64,000 bases of DNA from G963666535 sp963666535 (GCA_963666535.1 OY762913.1:1612001-1676000), one strand, 5' to 3'; shown: positions 54,205 to 61,203, counted from the stretch's first letter. Notes: generated by a model from the letters alone, not told the origin. Made by a program: numbers and translations.

Positions 54205-55068
54205 TTAAGCAAGCGCTTCCTGCAGCTTTTGCGTGAGTAAGGTGAATTCTGGAATCCCCAGCCGCTCCCCTCGTATATCCTCTCGAAAGCCGCACCCGAC
54301 AATCATCTGCCGCAGCTGATCTTTGGAAAGTGCGGAACCAAAGACAGCGGATAGCCCGTTGAGCAAGGTTTTGCGCCGCTGCGCAAAGGAGGCCCTCACA
54401 ATCTGGAAAAACAACGCCTCGTCTGTGATGCCCGCAAGTGGGGTATCGCGCGGTGTCATGCGGATAACAGCAGAGGTCACCTTAGGCGCGGGAAGAAAGC
54501 AGGTGGGCGGCACGTCGAACAAAAGTTCTGGCTGCGTGTAGTACTGGCAAAAGATCGAAAAAGAACCGTAGTCCGCCGTATCAGGTGCGGCACAAATTCG
54601 CAGGGCAACTTCCCGCTGGATCATTACCGTGATCGCAGTGAAGCAGTGTGCTTCAATCAGCTTGGATAGGACAGGGGTTGTAATATTATAAGGTAGGTTT
54701 GCACAGACCATTGGGGAGAGACCGGGCATGTGTTGCGCAGCCAACTTCGCTATGTCCAGCTTCATGATGTCACCGGAGATGATCTCTACATTGTTGTGTT
54801 CCGCCATGGTTTCGGCAAGGACGGGCAGGAGGGAACGATCCAGCTCTACCGCAGCTACCTTGCCGGCGCGCAGTGCAAGCTGATGGGTTAACGGGCCAAT
54901 GCCGGGGCCAATTTCTAGCACGCCACAGGTCTTGTGGGCGCCAGATGCTTCGGCGATGTCGGCAGGAACCCAGCTTTCGATCAGAAAATTCTGGCCAAGA
55001 GATTTTGAAAAGTGAAATCCATGCTGGGTCAGAAGTAACTTGATCTCGTTTATATTGCAAAGGTCCAA
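54205..55068 (-). CDS. ksgA: 16S rRNA dimethyladenosine transferase KsgA (RsmA)
   Basis: KsgA dimethylates two adjacent adenosines near the 3' end of 16S rRNA. The 287-residue protein has HFSKSLGQNFLI near 19-30, the SAM loop LEIGPGIGPLT near 51-61, and the catalytic NLPYNITTPVL near 124-134. The start codon appears to be TTG at 55068, behind GGGAGGG; no upstream ATG fits. In many Firmicutes it lies next to rnmV, but not here. Confidence 0.94.
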   Translation of the reverse strand: MDLCNINEIKLLLTQHGFHFSKSLGQNFLIESWVPADIAEASGAHKTCGVLEIGPGIGPLTHQLALRAGKVAAVELDRSLLPVLAETMAEHNNVEIISGDIMKLDIAKLAAQHMPGLSPMVCANLPYNITTPVLSKLIEAHCFTAITVMIQREVALRICAAPDTADYGSFSIFCQYYTQPELLFDVPPTCFLPAPKVTSAVIRMTPRDTPLAGITDEALFFQIVRASFAQRRKTLLNGLSAVFGSALSKDQLRQMIVGCGFREDIRGERLGIPEFTLLTQKLQEALA

Positions 55069-55099
55069 ACGTTTTCCCTCCCTGCGAATTTGGGTATAA

Positions 55100-55133
55100 A
55101 AAAACCCCGCAGCCTTGGCCGACGGGGTTTTTT
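55100..55133. terminator. Terminator between tRNA-Ser(GGA) and ksgA
   Basis: Stem AAAAACCCCG / CGGGGTTTTT with a 13-base loop lies directly after the tRNA on the minus strand. T tracts occur on both strands. Confidence 0.88.
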
Positions 55134-55137
55134 CTTC

Positions 55138-55229
55138 TGGCGGAGAGAGAGGGATTCGAACCCTCGAATGGGTTTAAGCCATTACACGATTTCCAATCGT
55201 GCGCCTTAGACCAGCTCAGCCATCTCTCC
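55138..55229 (-). tRNA. tRNA-Ser (anticodon GGA)
   Basis: The minus strand reads GGAGAGATGGCTGAGCTGG at the 5' end, an anticodon stem-loop ACGATTGGAAATCGT, a long variable arm and the T arm GGGTTCGAATCCC. The acceptor strand CTCTCTCCG and encoded CCA close it. The long variable arm and GGA anticodon identify serine. Confidence 0.95.
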
Positions 55230-55265
55230 AGGCACTGCTCGCGGTCCAGCGAAGCAACGTTAATC

Positions 55266-55293
55266 ATTATACCAATTTTTCAGGTATAGTCAA
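55266..55293 (-). promoter_or_regulatory. Promoter for tRNA-Ser(GGA)
   Basis: On the minus strand TTGACT (55288-55293), a 16-bp spacer and TATAAT (55266-55271) lie 37 bp upstream of the tRNA. Confidence 0.82.
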
Positions 55294-55408
55294 GAAGTAT
55301 TTAAAAAGTTTCCCAAAAATTTAGAAATAAACAGAAAATACGCCCATTTTTGTATATTCATGATGATTATGCATAAGTTTAACCAAGAAGGACTGTTTAA
55401 ATTTGCCC

Positions 55409-55438
55409 TTGTATTGTAGGGTAGAAATAAATTACAAT
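55409..55438 (+). promoter_or_regulatory. Possible promoter for the SleB-like gene
   Basis: TTGTAT (55409-55414), an 18-bp spacer and TACAAT (55433-55438). The match is moderate. A sporulation sigma factor could be used instead. Confidence 0.45.
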
Positions 55439-55494
55439 ATGGTTACAAAACGTTAACAACACGCTGGCGCTTTGTCATTACCAATAAGAAAGAT

Positions 55495-56445
55495 GTGAGT
55501 ATTATCTTAAAAAAGCGATTTCTTTTGCCGGTATCAGCATTCCTAATCATGGTTTTGCTTGTGGGTGCCGGCGTGGAAAACGACGAGAGAACCGCAGTTT
55601 TCGGTGCGGATGTTGTGACAACGGGAGAGATTTCTCAGGACATTGCACAGCCCGTAGAAACCGAAGCTATGGATACCGCCGAGGAAAACGCTGAACAAGA
55701 AACCAGTGAACCTGTTGAAGCTTTTTTGACGGTGAACGGTATAGCTCCTGAAACTGAGGTTTATCATGTTTTCCAGAATTCAACCACATATGTCTCGCTG
55801 CGTGAGGTGGCGCCCTTGCTGGATTCCACGGCACAGGTTTCCTGGGTGAATGGTGCTGCGGTCGTGACGACCAGCGGCCTGACACTTGCTGCGGATTGCG
55901 ATGTGAGCTATGTAGTTGCAAACGGCCGGTACCTTTACGTGGAAAACGGCTTGTTTTCCAGCAATGGAATGACCATGATTCCGCTTACCACATTGGTGCA
56001 GGCATTCGATGCCCAGTTGGCCTGGGACAGCGAAACCCGTACCATCGACATTTCTATCGGCAGCGGCGCTATCGTATCCGCCGATAGTTACTACAATGCC
56101 GATGACCTGTATTGGATATCCCGCATTATCAGTGCGGAAAGTGGCAACCAGCCCTTGGATGGTAAAATTGCCGTTGGCAACGTGATTCTCAACCGTGTGA
56201 GAAGTACATTGTTTCCAAACTCTGTCTACAATGTGATTTTTGCCACAAACCAATTTTCACCGGTAAAAACCGGCAGCATTAACAAAGAACCCAACGCACA
56301 GAGTATGATTGCCGCCAAGCTGTGCCTTGAGGGAGTATCCGTCGTGGATAACGCGCTATACTTTAACCGGGCGGGTGTAAGCTGCTGGGCGTCCCGAAAC
56401 AGGACATTAGTTGCTACCATCGGTGACCATGCTTTTTACGCATAA
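55495..56445 (+). CDS. SleB-like cell wall hydrolase with copper-amine-oxidase-type N-domain
   Basis: This is an exported wall or spore-cortex hydrolase. The 316-residue protein has a signal/anchor segment (about 8-26), an acidic linker (about 45-75) and a copper amine oxidase N-terminal-like domain (FLTVNGIAPETEVYHVFQNSTTYVSLREVAPLL to about 188). The Hydrolase_2 (SleB/CwlJ) domain follows, with YWISRIISAESGNQPLDGKIAVGNVILNRV at 206-235 and catalytic Glu215. The start is a GTG at 55495 with only a weak AAGAAAG upstream, so it is uncertain. A role in cortex lysis is inferred from the domain. Confidence 0.87.
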   Translation: MSIILKKRFLLPVSAFLIMVLLVGAGVENDERTAVFGADVVTTGEISQDIAQPVETEAMDTAEENAEQETSEPVEAFLTVNGIAPETEVYHVFQNSTTYVSLREVAPLLDSTAQVSWVNGAAVVTTSGLTLAADCDVSYVVANGRYLYVENGLFSSNGMTMIPLTTLVQAFDAQLAWDSETRTIDISIGSGAIVSADSYYNADDLYWISRIISAESGNQPLDGKIAVGNVILNRVRSTLFPNSVYNVIFATNQFSPVKTGSINKEPNAQSMIAAKLCLEGVSVVDNALYFNRAGVSCWASRNRTLVATIGDHAFYA

Positions 56446-56457
56446 CAAGCGGGAAAA

Positions 56458-56490
56458 AGAAGCCGGAGAAAATCTCCGGCTTCTTTTCTT
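56458..56490 (+). terminator. Terminator after the SleB-like gene
   Basis: A 12-bp stem AGAAGCCGGAGA / TCTCCGGCTTCT with an AAA loop is followed by TTTCTTT. Confidence 0.92.
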
Positions 56491-56509
56491 TAGAAGATGC
56501 GTTTATCCA

Positions 56510-56538
56510 TTGACAAGGAATCCTGCCTATGGTACAAT
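56510..56538 (+). promoter_or_regulatory. Promoter for the tRNA-Ser pair
   Basis: TTGACA (56510-56515), a 17-bp spacer and TACAAT (56533-56538) lie 31 bp upstream of tRNA-Ser(TGA). Confidence 0.88.
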
Positions 56539-56569
56539 GAACATCGAATTTGGTTGGAGAGCCAGATGT

Positions 56570-56656
56570 GGAGAGATGTCCGAGCGGTTTAAGGAGCCGG
56601 TCTTGAAAACCGGTGTCTCGAAAGAGCCGTGGGTTCGAATCCCACTCTCTCCGCCA
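56570..56656 (+). tRNA. tRNA-Ser (anticodon TGA)
   Basis: GGAGAGATGTCCGAGCGG, anticodon arm CCGGTCTTGAAAACCGG with TGA, a long variable arm, T arm GGGTTCGAATCCC, acceptor CTCTCTCCG and encoded CCA. Confidence 0.95.
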
Positions 56657-56680
56657 TTATATTTTTGCGTTTTTCGGCTT

Positions 56681-56771
56681 GGAGAAGTACCCAAGAGGCC
56701 GAAGGGGCTCCCCTGCTAAGGGAGTAGGCGTGTAAAAGCGCGCGAGGGTTCAAATCCCTCCTTCTCCGCCA
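56681..56771 (+). tRNA. tRNA-Ser (anticodon GCT)
   Basis: GGAGAAGTACCCAAGAGGC, anticodon arm CTCCCCTGCTAAGGGAG with GCT, a long variable arm, T arm GGGTTCAAATCCC, acceptor CCTTCTCCG and encoded CCA. It is the last chromosomal gene before the integrase, so its 3' end is the probable integration target. Confidence 0.95.
56748..56771 (+). other. Candidate left attachment site (attL) at the tRNA-Ser(GCT) 3' end
   Basis: The integrase gene begins 110 bp downstream and the element extends right. Tyrosine integrases commonly use the T arm and acceptor end of tRNA genes. The matching attR would lie beyond the right edge, so the core cannot be defined here. Confidence 0.5.
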
Positions 56772-56807
56772 AAACCCCGCAACCACAACGGTTGCGGGGT
56801 TTTTATT
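56771..56807 (+). terminator. Terminator after tRNA-Ser(GCT)
   Basis: A 14-bp stem AAAACCCCGCAACC / GGTTGCGGGGTTTT with a 5-base loop is followed by TATTT. Confidence 0.92.
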
Positions 56808-56880
56808 TGCCCTGTTTTGAAATTGAAAAGTGAGGCCAAATTTGCGAAAAATGATTCTACTACACACGCTACTACATGCG

Positions 56881-58014
56881 CTATTGCGTGCAGCTGCCGT
56901 CCGTCTTTCCTAATTTGTTCACGGCGTCCAGCATCGGAGCCACATTGACATGAATATATCGCTGTGTTGTAGAAAATTTTGTGTGTCTCATGACCTCCTG
57001 AATGACAGACGGCGGAATGTCCTGCAAGGCCAGTGCGGTGGCCGTGGTGTGCCGACAGGAGTACGGAGTGAGGGGTCGGCAGCCGCACCGAGATAAAGTT
57101 TCTCTAAACGTAAAATAAAAATTATCCCGGTTTATACGCAATAATTTGTCTCCGGGGGTGTTCTCAATCAGGTCGTGCAATACGGGCTCAATGATGTCAC
57201 AGATCACCAGAGGCGTTTGCTTGCGTTTTTTAGTCTTTTTCCCGCACCCTATGATTGTATGGGCAGAGAAGTCCACCATGTCCTTGCGGGCGTCAAATAA
57301 CTCGCCTGGCATCATTCCGGTGTAGATCATCAGCAGGATGTAACCGGTGAATCGATTCCCAGCGGCGTAATCTTTCCAAAGCGAATTTTGCTCATTGGCG
57401 TCAAAGGGGGTCTGTTCCTTTTCATCCAGCGTGGGCAACTCAATAAATTCGGCCAGGTTTGTGGGGGCATCGCCTTGGGCCACGGCCATGTCATACAGGT
57501 GGGAGAGCAGCGTTTTAATATCCTTGCGCGTGTAATAGCTGGGGGCCTTTTCGTTGGACAGTGTTTGCAGCTGGCCGATGGTCAGCGTGGCGATGTCACA
57601 ATACAAAATTTCTTTAATCTTGTTGTAGGCAATATGATAGGCGGTCTGCTTTGACTTTGACAGCTTGACCATGGAATTGTCTTTCCAAATGGTATAGAGG
57701 CTTTCCAATGTGGTGGGGCCTTTTGGTTTCTCGTTCCGTAAGATGGGGATATAGTCAAGCGCATCACTCTTGGTTTTAAAGCCGCCCTTTGTGCGAGTGA
57801 CACGGCGCTTGACGGGATGATCTGGGTCTGTATTGTCCCAACGCCAGCCAACAATGGCAACGGAGGTCCAGTATTTTCCGCGCTTGACGGAGGTCCCTTG
57901 CCCATTGCCGCGGCGGCGAACGGATTTGCCACGCGTTTGTTCCTGCTTTTTACCGCAGTAGTTGCAATATAAACTGCCGTCTGTCAGCTCGGCTTTGCAC
58001 TTAATGCAGATCAC
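56881..58014 (-). CDS. Tyrosine-family site-specific integrase of a prophage-like element
   Basis: This recombinase would integrate and excise the element at the adjacent tRNA-Ser. The 377-residue protein has an N-terminal zinc ribbon (CIKC and CNYC), an Arm-binding segment with WTSVAIVGWRWD, a SAM-like core-binding domain and a C-terminal catalytic domain. The catalytic region shows YTGMMPGELFDARK, then YSCRHTTATAL and HTKFSTTQRYIHV with the Tyr nucleophile. The first catalytic arginine is expected where the second Met of TGMMPGE stands, and the His of the HxxR box is Tyr. The GTG at 58014 after AAGGGGG is preferred over an ATG six codons earlier that overlaps that site. Confidence 0.9.
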   Translation of the reverse strand: MICIKCKAELTDGSLYCNYCGKKQEQTRGKSVRRRGNGQGTSVKRGKYWTSVAIVGWRWDNTDPDHPVKRRVTRTKGGFKTKSDALDYIPILRNEKPKGPTTLESLYTIWKDNSMVKLSKSKQTAYHIAYNKIKEILYCDIATLTIGQLQTLSNEKAPSYYTRKDIKTLLSHLYDMAVAQGDAPTNLAEFIELPTLDEKEQTPFDANEQNSLWKDYAAGNRFTGYILLMIYTGMMPGELFDARKDMVDFSAHTIIGCGKKTKKRKQTPLVICDIIEPVLHDLIENTPGDKLLRINRDNFYFTFRETLSRCGCRPLTPYSCRHTTATALALQDIPPSVIQEVMRHTKFSTTQRYIHVNVAPMLDAVNKLGKTDGSCTQ

Positions 58015-58049
58015 GTGGGGACCCCCTTCCATTGTATAAAGAATGAGAA

Positions 58050-58079
58050 CGCCGCCCCAGCCGCATGGCCGGGGCGGCG
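58050..58079 (-). terminator. GC-rich hairpin after the zinc-ribbon protein gene
   Basis: Stem CGCCGCCCC / GGGGCGGCG (9 bp) with a partly paired loop is followed on the minus strand by TTCTCATTCTT, upstream of the integrase. Confidence 0.75.
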
Positions 58080-58084
58080 GGTTG

Positions 58085-58768
58085 TTATTTAGCTTCTGGG
58101 AGCATCACGCTAAAATAGTAAAAAGATGATTCAGTCCCTGAAAAGTAGCAAATTACGTTATTAAGTGTATCCGCCCAGTAAGTGCCTTTCACCATTGCTT
58201 GCTGGACTTCGGTTCGCATTTCCTCCTCATTGCCAGGGGAATAGCAGTTGAACATAGCAAGCATATAAAGTCCTGCAGAGGCCGTAAAATCATCAGTCGC
58301 AGTCCAGTAAAGATCAATTTGGGTGGCTTTACCCGCATCATCTGTTTCAAACTTGAAATACAAATTAATGCCAGCTACATCCACGCTCTCCGGTGGTGAA
58401 TATACATCATAGTCCGGAATGGATAAGAAAACAGTATCACTACTGGCGGTGTTGTTGTAGTCAACAACATCATTGATAACGTCTATTACCTCTTGTGGTG
58501 TGCACCCGAGATTAGTATCCGTAGCGGTAAAAGTGGTCCTGGATCCTTGCAATTTAACTGTGGTAATCACAGTGATCAGTATAACCGCAATGCCGCACAG
58601 AATGCCAATCAACCATTTTTTATCTGGTTGCCTTTTGCTCAGGGGACTATCTGGTGCCGGAATTTCCGCAACAGGTTCATTCGGGGGGAAAGGGTAACCG
58701 CAATTGGGGCAATTCTTTGCCTGATCTGACACGCTGTGCTGACATTCGGGGCAATTTACCAAAGCCAT
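58085..58768 (-). CDS. Zinc-ribbon single-pass membrane protein
   Basis: The 227-residue protein has an N-terminal zinc ribbon (CPECQHS and CPNCGYPFP, residues 6-26), a proline-rich linker and a membrane helix (about 52-73, WLIGILCGIAVILITVITTV). A C-terminal extracytoplasmic domain (TNLGCTPQEVIDVINDVVDYNN to SFYYFSVMLPEAK) follows. No enzyme motif was recognised. The ATG at 58768 follows GGAAGTG. Palindrome copy 1 lies 33 bp upstream of the start. It is cargo of the integrative element; its role is unknown. Confidence 0.75.
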   Translation of the reverse strand: MALVNCPECQHSVSDQAKNCPNCGYPFPPNEPVAEIPAPDSPLSKRQPDKKWLIGILCGIAVILITVITTVKLQGSRTTFTATDTNLGCTPQEVIDVINDVVDYNNTASSDTVFLSIPDYDVYSPPESVDVAGINLYFKFETDDAGKATQIDLYWTATDDFTASAGLYMLAMFNCYSPGNEEEMRTEVQQAMVKGTYWADTLNNVICYFSGTESSFYYFSVMLPEAK

Positions 58769-58800
58769 TTTAAACACTTCCAGCATTTGTTTAAGTAACG

Positions 58801-58817
58801 GTGTCCAAGTTGGACAC
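58801..58817. promoter_or_regulatory. Palindrome copy 1, GTGTCCAAGTTGGACAC
   Basis: A perfect 8-bp inverted repeat around one central base lies between the nuclease-like gene stop and the zinc-ribbon gene start (33 bp upstream). Identical copies are at 60346 and 60680. All three are flanked by a G at the gene-distal 5' side on the minus strand or a closely related base. Probable operator or RNA hairpin. Confidence 0.7.
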
Positions 58818-58826
58818 CCTATTTTC

Positions 58827-59612
58827 TTACACCAGTTCCGCCTCCGGCTCCTTTGCGGCGGCTTTTGCGGCAGGCTTTAGCGCCTTTGCTACTTTCTTTT
58901 TGGCGTCTGCGGACTGATCGGCATCGAGCACTTCCCGCTTCAGGACTTCCTCCACAAGGATTTTATAGATGTCCTCATTGGTCACTCTGGCATCAGCCGA
59001 CATTTTTTTGATTACTCTGCGGGTCGCCTCCAGAACGGGCTCTGACAGCAATATCTGCCCAATGGTGAATTTATTCAGCAGCTGCTTTTGGATATGGTAA
59101 TCCTCCAGGGAGGTCTTGTTTGATTTTGTCATTGCCTCCCGGCACAGGCAATAAAGCAGCTCGAGGTCAGACTGCTTCTTTGCACTGATGGCGGTCAAGT
59201 CAAATTCATATACCAGTTCCGTGGAAACGGGCTTCGAGAAGATGATCTTGTACACTTTCCACATCACGGAATTGGTTAGGATGACCCAATCCACCCCGGA
59301 GTTGGAGCCATAATCAACCGCCTGTTTAATGTGCTGATCTTTTAAATCCAGACCAGCGGCCTTAACTTCGATCAGCAGGCGGGGGACATTGTCCAGCTTG
59401 ATGGCAAGGTCGCAGTATGTATGCTTTACGGCGTATTCGGATGTGATTTCGGTGTATTTGTCATACCCAAAAACCTCAGACAGTACATCCACCAGCACTG
59501 TTACAGTGTCGCTCTCATTGATGTCCTTGTCACGCGCCTTACTGACGATTGGCTGAAATCGTTTAATCCCCGACACCAGTCGGTCTTTTACTTTCGCAGG
59601 AATGGTAACCAT
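58827..59612 (-). CDS. Type I restriction HsdR_N-like PD-(D/E)XK protein
   Basis: The 261-residue protein matches the stand-alone N-terminal nuclease domain of type I restriction R subunits (COG2810-like). It reads VFGYDKYTEITSEYAVKHTYCDLAIKLDNVPRLLIEVKAAG, with Asp68, Glu82 and Lys84 forming the D-ExK core, then AVDYGSNSGVDWVILTNSVMWKVYKI. No helicase, methylase or specificity subunit is nearby. The tail (about 235-261) is rich in Lys and Ala. GAGGAGG precedes the start at 59612. It lies 17 bp after the K+ channel gene, so both are cotranscribed. DNA cleavage is inferred from retained active-site residues. Confidence 0.8.
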   Translation of the reverse strand: MVTIPAKVKDRLVSGIKRFQPIVSKARDKDINESDTVTVLVDVLSEVFGYDKYTEITSEYAVKHTYCDLAIKLDNVPRLLIEVKAAGLDLKDQHIKQAVDYGSNSGVDWVILTNSVMWKVYKIIFSKPVSTELVYEFDLTAISAKKQSDLELLYCLCREAMTKSNKTSLEDYHIQKQLLNKFTIGQILLSEPVLEATRRVIKKMSADARVTNEDIYKILVEEVLKREVLDADQSADAKKKVAKALKPAAKAAAKEPEAELV

Positions 59613-59629
59613 AATACATCCTCCTCGTA

Positions 59630-60331
59630 TCATTTATCTTTTTGAATTTCTGACAGATATCCTCCAGTAATTATGCCGGCAGGAAGCGCCACCACGGCGA
59701 TTCCTGCCAGTGACGACACCATGCTGACAATGCGCCCAGCAGCACTGGTTGGAAATATGTCCCCATATCCCACGGTTGTGAGTGCGGTCGTTGCCCAGTA
59801 CAACGCATCAAAAAAGGAATCAAATGTGTCCGGTTCTACCGAAAACATAATAAGAGCAGTAACAATTATGTAGCCAATTGCCACGCACAGGACAGACATA
59901 AGCGCAGTCCGCTCACGGCGCAACACCCGCAGAATGATGGCAAAGGAGCGAGAGTACCGTAGCACTTTCAGCACCCGCATGACACGGAACAGCCGCAGCA
60001 CACGCAACAGCCGAAACGCGCTGTTGATTGGGATAAACGTAGGCAAAATGGAAAGCAGGTCGATGATTGCGAATGGTGTAAGAGGATAGAAGAAAAACGA
60101 TGCGACCCCTTTTTGGTATTGAATATCTGCCGTAATCAGACGCAGAAGGTAATCAATAATGAAGATGGTTGTTGCTATATACTCGACCGCCACCAGAATG
60201 GGATATGAGTTTTTAAAGCACATGGGGATAAGGCTAGCGATAATAGTAATAATCATTGAGTAGTCATAAATGCTGCTGATTCGACTGTTGTGTTTGCCAA
60301 CCTCAATTATTTCATGAATCTTGTTTCTCAT
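59630..60331 (-). CDS. Voltage-gated-type potassium channel
   Basis: The 233-residue integral membrane protein has the six-helix layout of a Kv-type subunit. Helices S1-S3 lie within 20-100, the S4 voltage-sensor helix has RLLRVLRLFRVMRVLKVLR at 107-125, and the pore has the selectivity filter TTVGYGD at 185-191. The last helix is VSMVSSLAGIAVVALPAGII. It is one subunit of an expected tetramer. It has no cytoplasmic regulatory domain beyond a short tail. Palindrome copy 2 ends 14 bp before the start codon. It is unusual as cargo in a phage-like element. Confidence 0.92.
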   Translation of the reverse strand: MRNKIHEIIEVGKHNSRISSIYDYSMIITIIASLIPMCFKNSYPILVAVEYIATTIFIIDYLLRLITADIQYQKGVASFFFYPLTPFAIIDLLSILPTFIPINSAFRLLRVLRLFRVMRVLKVLRYSRSFAIILRVLRRERTALMSVLCVAIGYIIVTALIMFSVEPDTFDSFFDALYWATTALTTVGYGDIFPTSAAGRIVSMVSSLAGIAVVALPAGIITGGYLSEIQKDK

Positions 60332-60345
60332 ATCTTTCGTCCGCG

Positions 60346-60362
60346 GTGTCCAAGTTGGACAC
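60346..60362. promoter_or_regulatory. Palindrome copy 2, GTGTCCAAGTTGGACAC
   Basis: Same palindrome as 58801 and 60680, located between the 94-residue gene and the channel gene, 14 bp from the channel start. On the plus strand it is followed by a pyrimidine-rich CTTTCTTTTTG. Confidence 0.72.
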
Positions 60363-60373
60363 CTTTCTTTTTG

Positions 60374-60658
60374 TTATCTGCCGTTGTTACTGGCGTGCAG
60401 CCGCTTGATTCCGTCTCCGCTGCACATCAGTCTACCGCTAGAGCGGTTTGCAGTGATTAACACATCCCCAGTTCCCTCAAACTCAACGGCTCGGTGGCTA
60501 AAAAAGCTATAGAGCTCCACATTGTGTCGCCCATCAGGCACTGTCTTAGTGACTGACTGCCCGTGGCCCAGCGCGGAGACATCGATGCAATCAATACACA
60601 CGCGGGTGGAGCTTATTGCAAACAGTCCTGTCTTAACGATTTGTACTGTAATTGTCAT
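60374..60658 (-). CDS. Hypothetical 94-residue protein
   Basis: The sequence looks like a compact beta-rich domain (TITVQIVKTGLFAISSTRVCIDCID, then TVPDGRHNVELYSFFSHRAVEFEGTGDVLITANRSSG). There is no signal peptide, membrane segment or catalytic motif. The strand-turn pattern with PDGRHNVEL resembles PEGA- or carboxypeptidase-regulatory-like beta sandwiches, a weak inference. The ATG at 60658 lies 10 bp after GGGGGA. Palindrome copy 3 lies 21 bp upstream. First gene of the minus-strand cargo block. Confidence 0.65.
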   Translation of the reverse strand: MTITVQIVKTGLFAISSTRVCIDCIDVSALGHGQSVTKTVPDGRHNVELYSFFSHRAVEFEGTGDVLITANRSSGRLMCSGDGIKRLHASNNGR

Positions 60659-60679
60659 GTAACCCATTCCCCCGTCCCG

Positions 60680-60696
60680 GTGTCCAAGTTGGACAC
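60680..60696. promoter_or_regulatory. Palindrome copy 3, GTGTCCAAGTTGGACAC
   Basis: Identical to copies 1 and 2, 21 bp upstream of the 94-residue gene. On the plus strand it is followed by TTTTCTTTTTT, and a plus-strand promoter begins 14 bp to its right. Confidence 0.72.
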
Positions 60697-60709
60697 TTTT
60701 CTTTTTTAT

Positions 60710-60738
60710 TTGGAATATCTATTCTTTTATGGTAAAAT
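60710..60738 (+). promoter_or_regulatory. Probable promoter for the 47-residue gene
   Basis: TTGGAA (60710-60715), a 17-bp spacer and TAAAAT (60733-60738) lie 54 bp upstream of the start at 60792. Confidence 0.6.
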
Positions 60739-60791
60739 TTTGTCGAGCTCAATTGAATCGAGGACGCCCCCGTAGAAGGGAGCAGACCGCC

Positions 60792-60935
60792 ATGACCCCT
60801 CAGGAAGCCGAAAGATATATTGCGAACCTTACGGTCAAGGAAAAGCAAATACTTAACGAGATGCTAAAAGCCCTTGCACAAAAGCATCCACGCGAGCAAG
60901 TTCCTCGGGAGACAACTGGCACAAGCGACTTATAA
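60792..60935 (+). CDS. Small hypothetical protein (47 residues)
   Basis: MTPQEAERYIANLTVKEKQ opens a helical, charged product. AAGGGAG lies 9-10 bp upstream and a promoter further back, which supports it as a real gene. Its last 83 bp overlap the 3' end of the convergent repressor gene on the other strand. Function unknown; a small regulator is possible. Confidence 0.6.
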   Translation: MTPQEAERYIANLTVKEKQILNEMLKALAQKHPREQVPRETTGTSDL

Positions 60936-61203
60936 GTTCCGCGTTTAAGGCAGCCTCATCATCGGAAACGGTGGTGGGGTTGCCTTTTTCTGTCCCGGTG
61001 AGGAGATAGTCCACCGTAGTCCCCAGATATTCGGCGATCTGGGGGAGTATTTTTTGATATGAAGTTGACTTCCCTTTTCGCCATTTACTTACTACAGCGG
61101 GATCAATACCAAGAAAGGACCCAAATTCTTTCTGTTCGATCCCCCGACTGTCCAGCAGGGCAAATATCCGTTCTCCCGTGCTCAAGGGCAACACCTCATT
61201 CAA
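60853..61203 (-). CDS. CI-like XRE repressor of the integrative element
   Basis: The 116-residue protein has an N-terminal XRE helix-turn-helix (RIFALLDSRGIEQKEFGSFLGIDPAVVSKWRKGKSTSYQKILPQIAEYLGTTVDYLLTG split over residues 12-70). A short helical C-terminus (DDEAALNAELISRLCQLSPEELARVDAFVQGLL) follows, without a LexA-type protease domain. It is divergent from the early genes across 153 bp of control DNA, the standard position of a lysogeny repressor. Lack of a self-cleavage domain suggests induction by another route, such as an anti-repressor. Confidence 0.88.
   Translation of the reverse strand: MNEVLPLSTGERIFALLDSRGIEQKEFGSFLGIDPAVVSKWRKGKSTSYQKILPQIAEYLGTTVDYLLTGTEKGNPTTVSDDEAALNAELISRLCQLSPEELARVDAFVQGLLASR

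Noticed and set aside
58827..59612. A complete type I restriction system
   Set aside because: Only an HsdR_N-like domain is present; no hsdM, hsdS or helicase region lies in the window.
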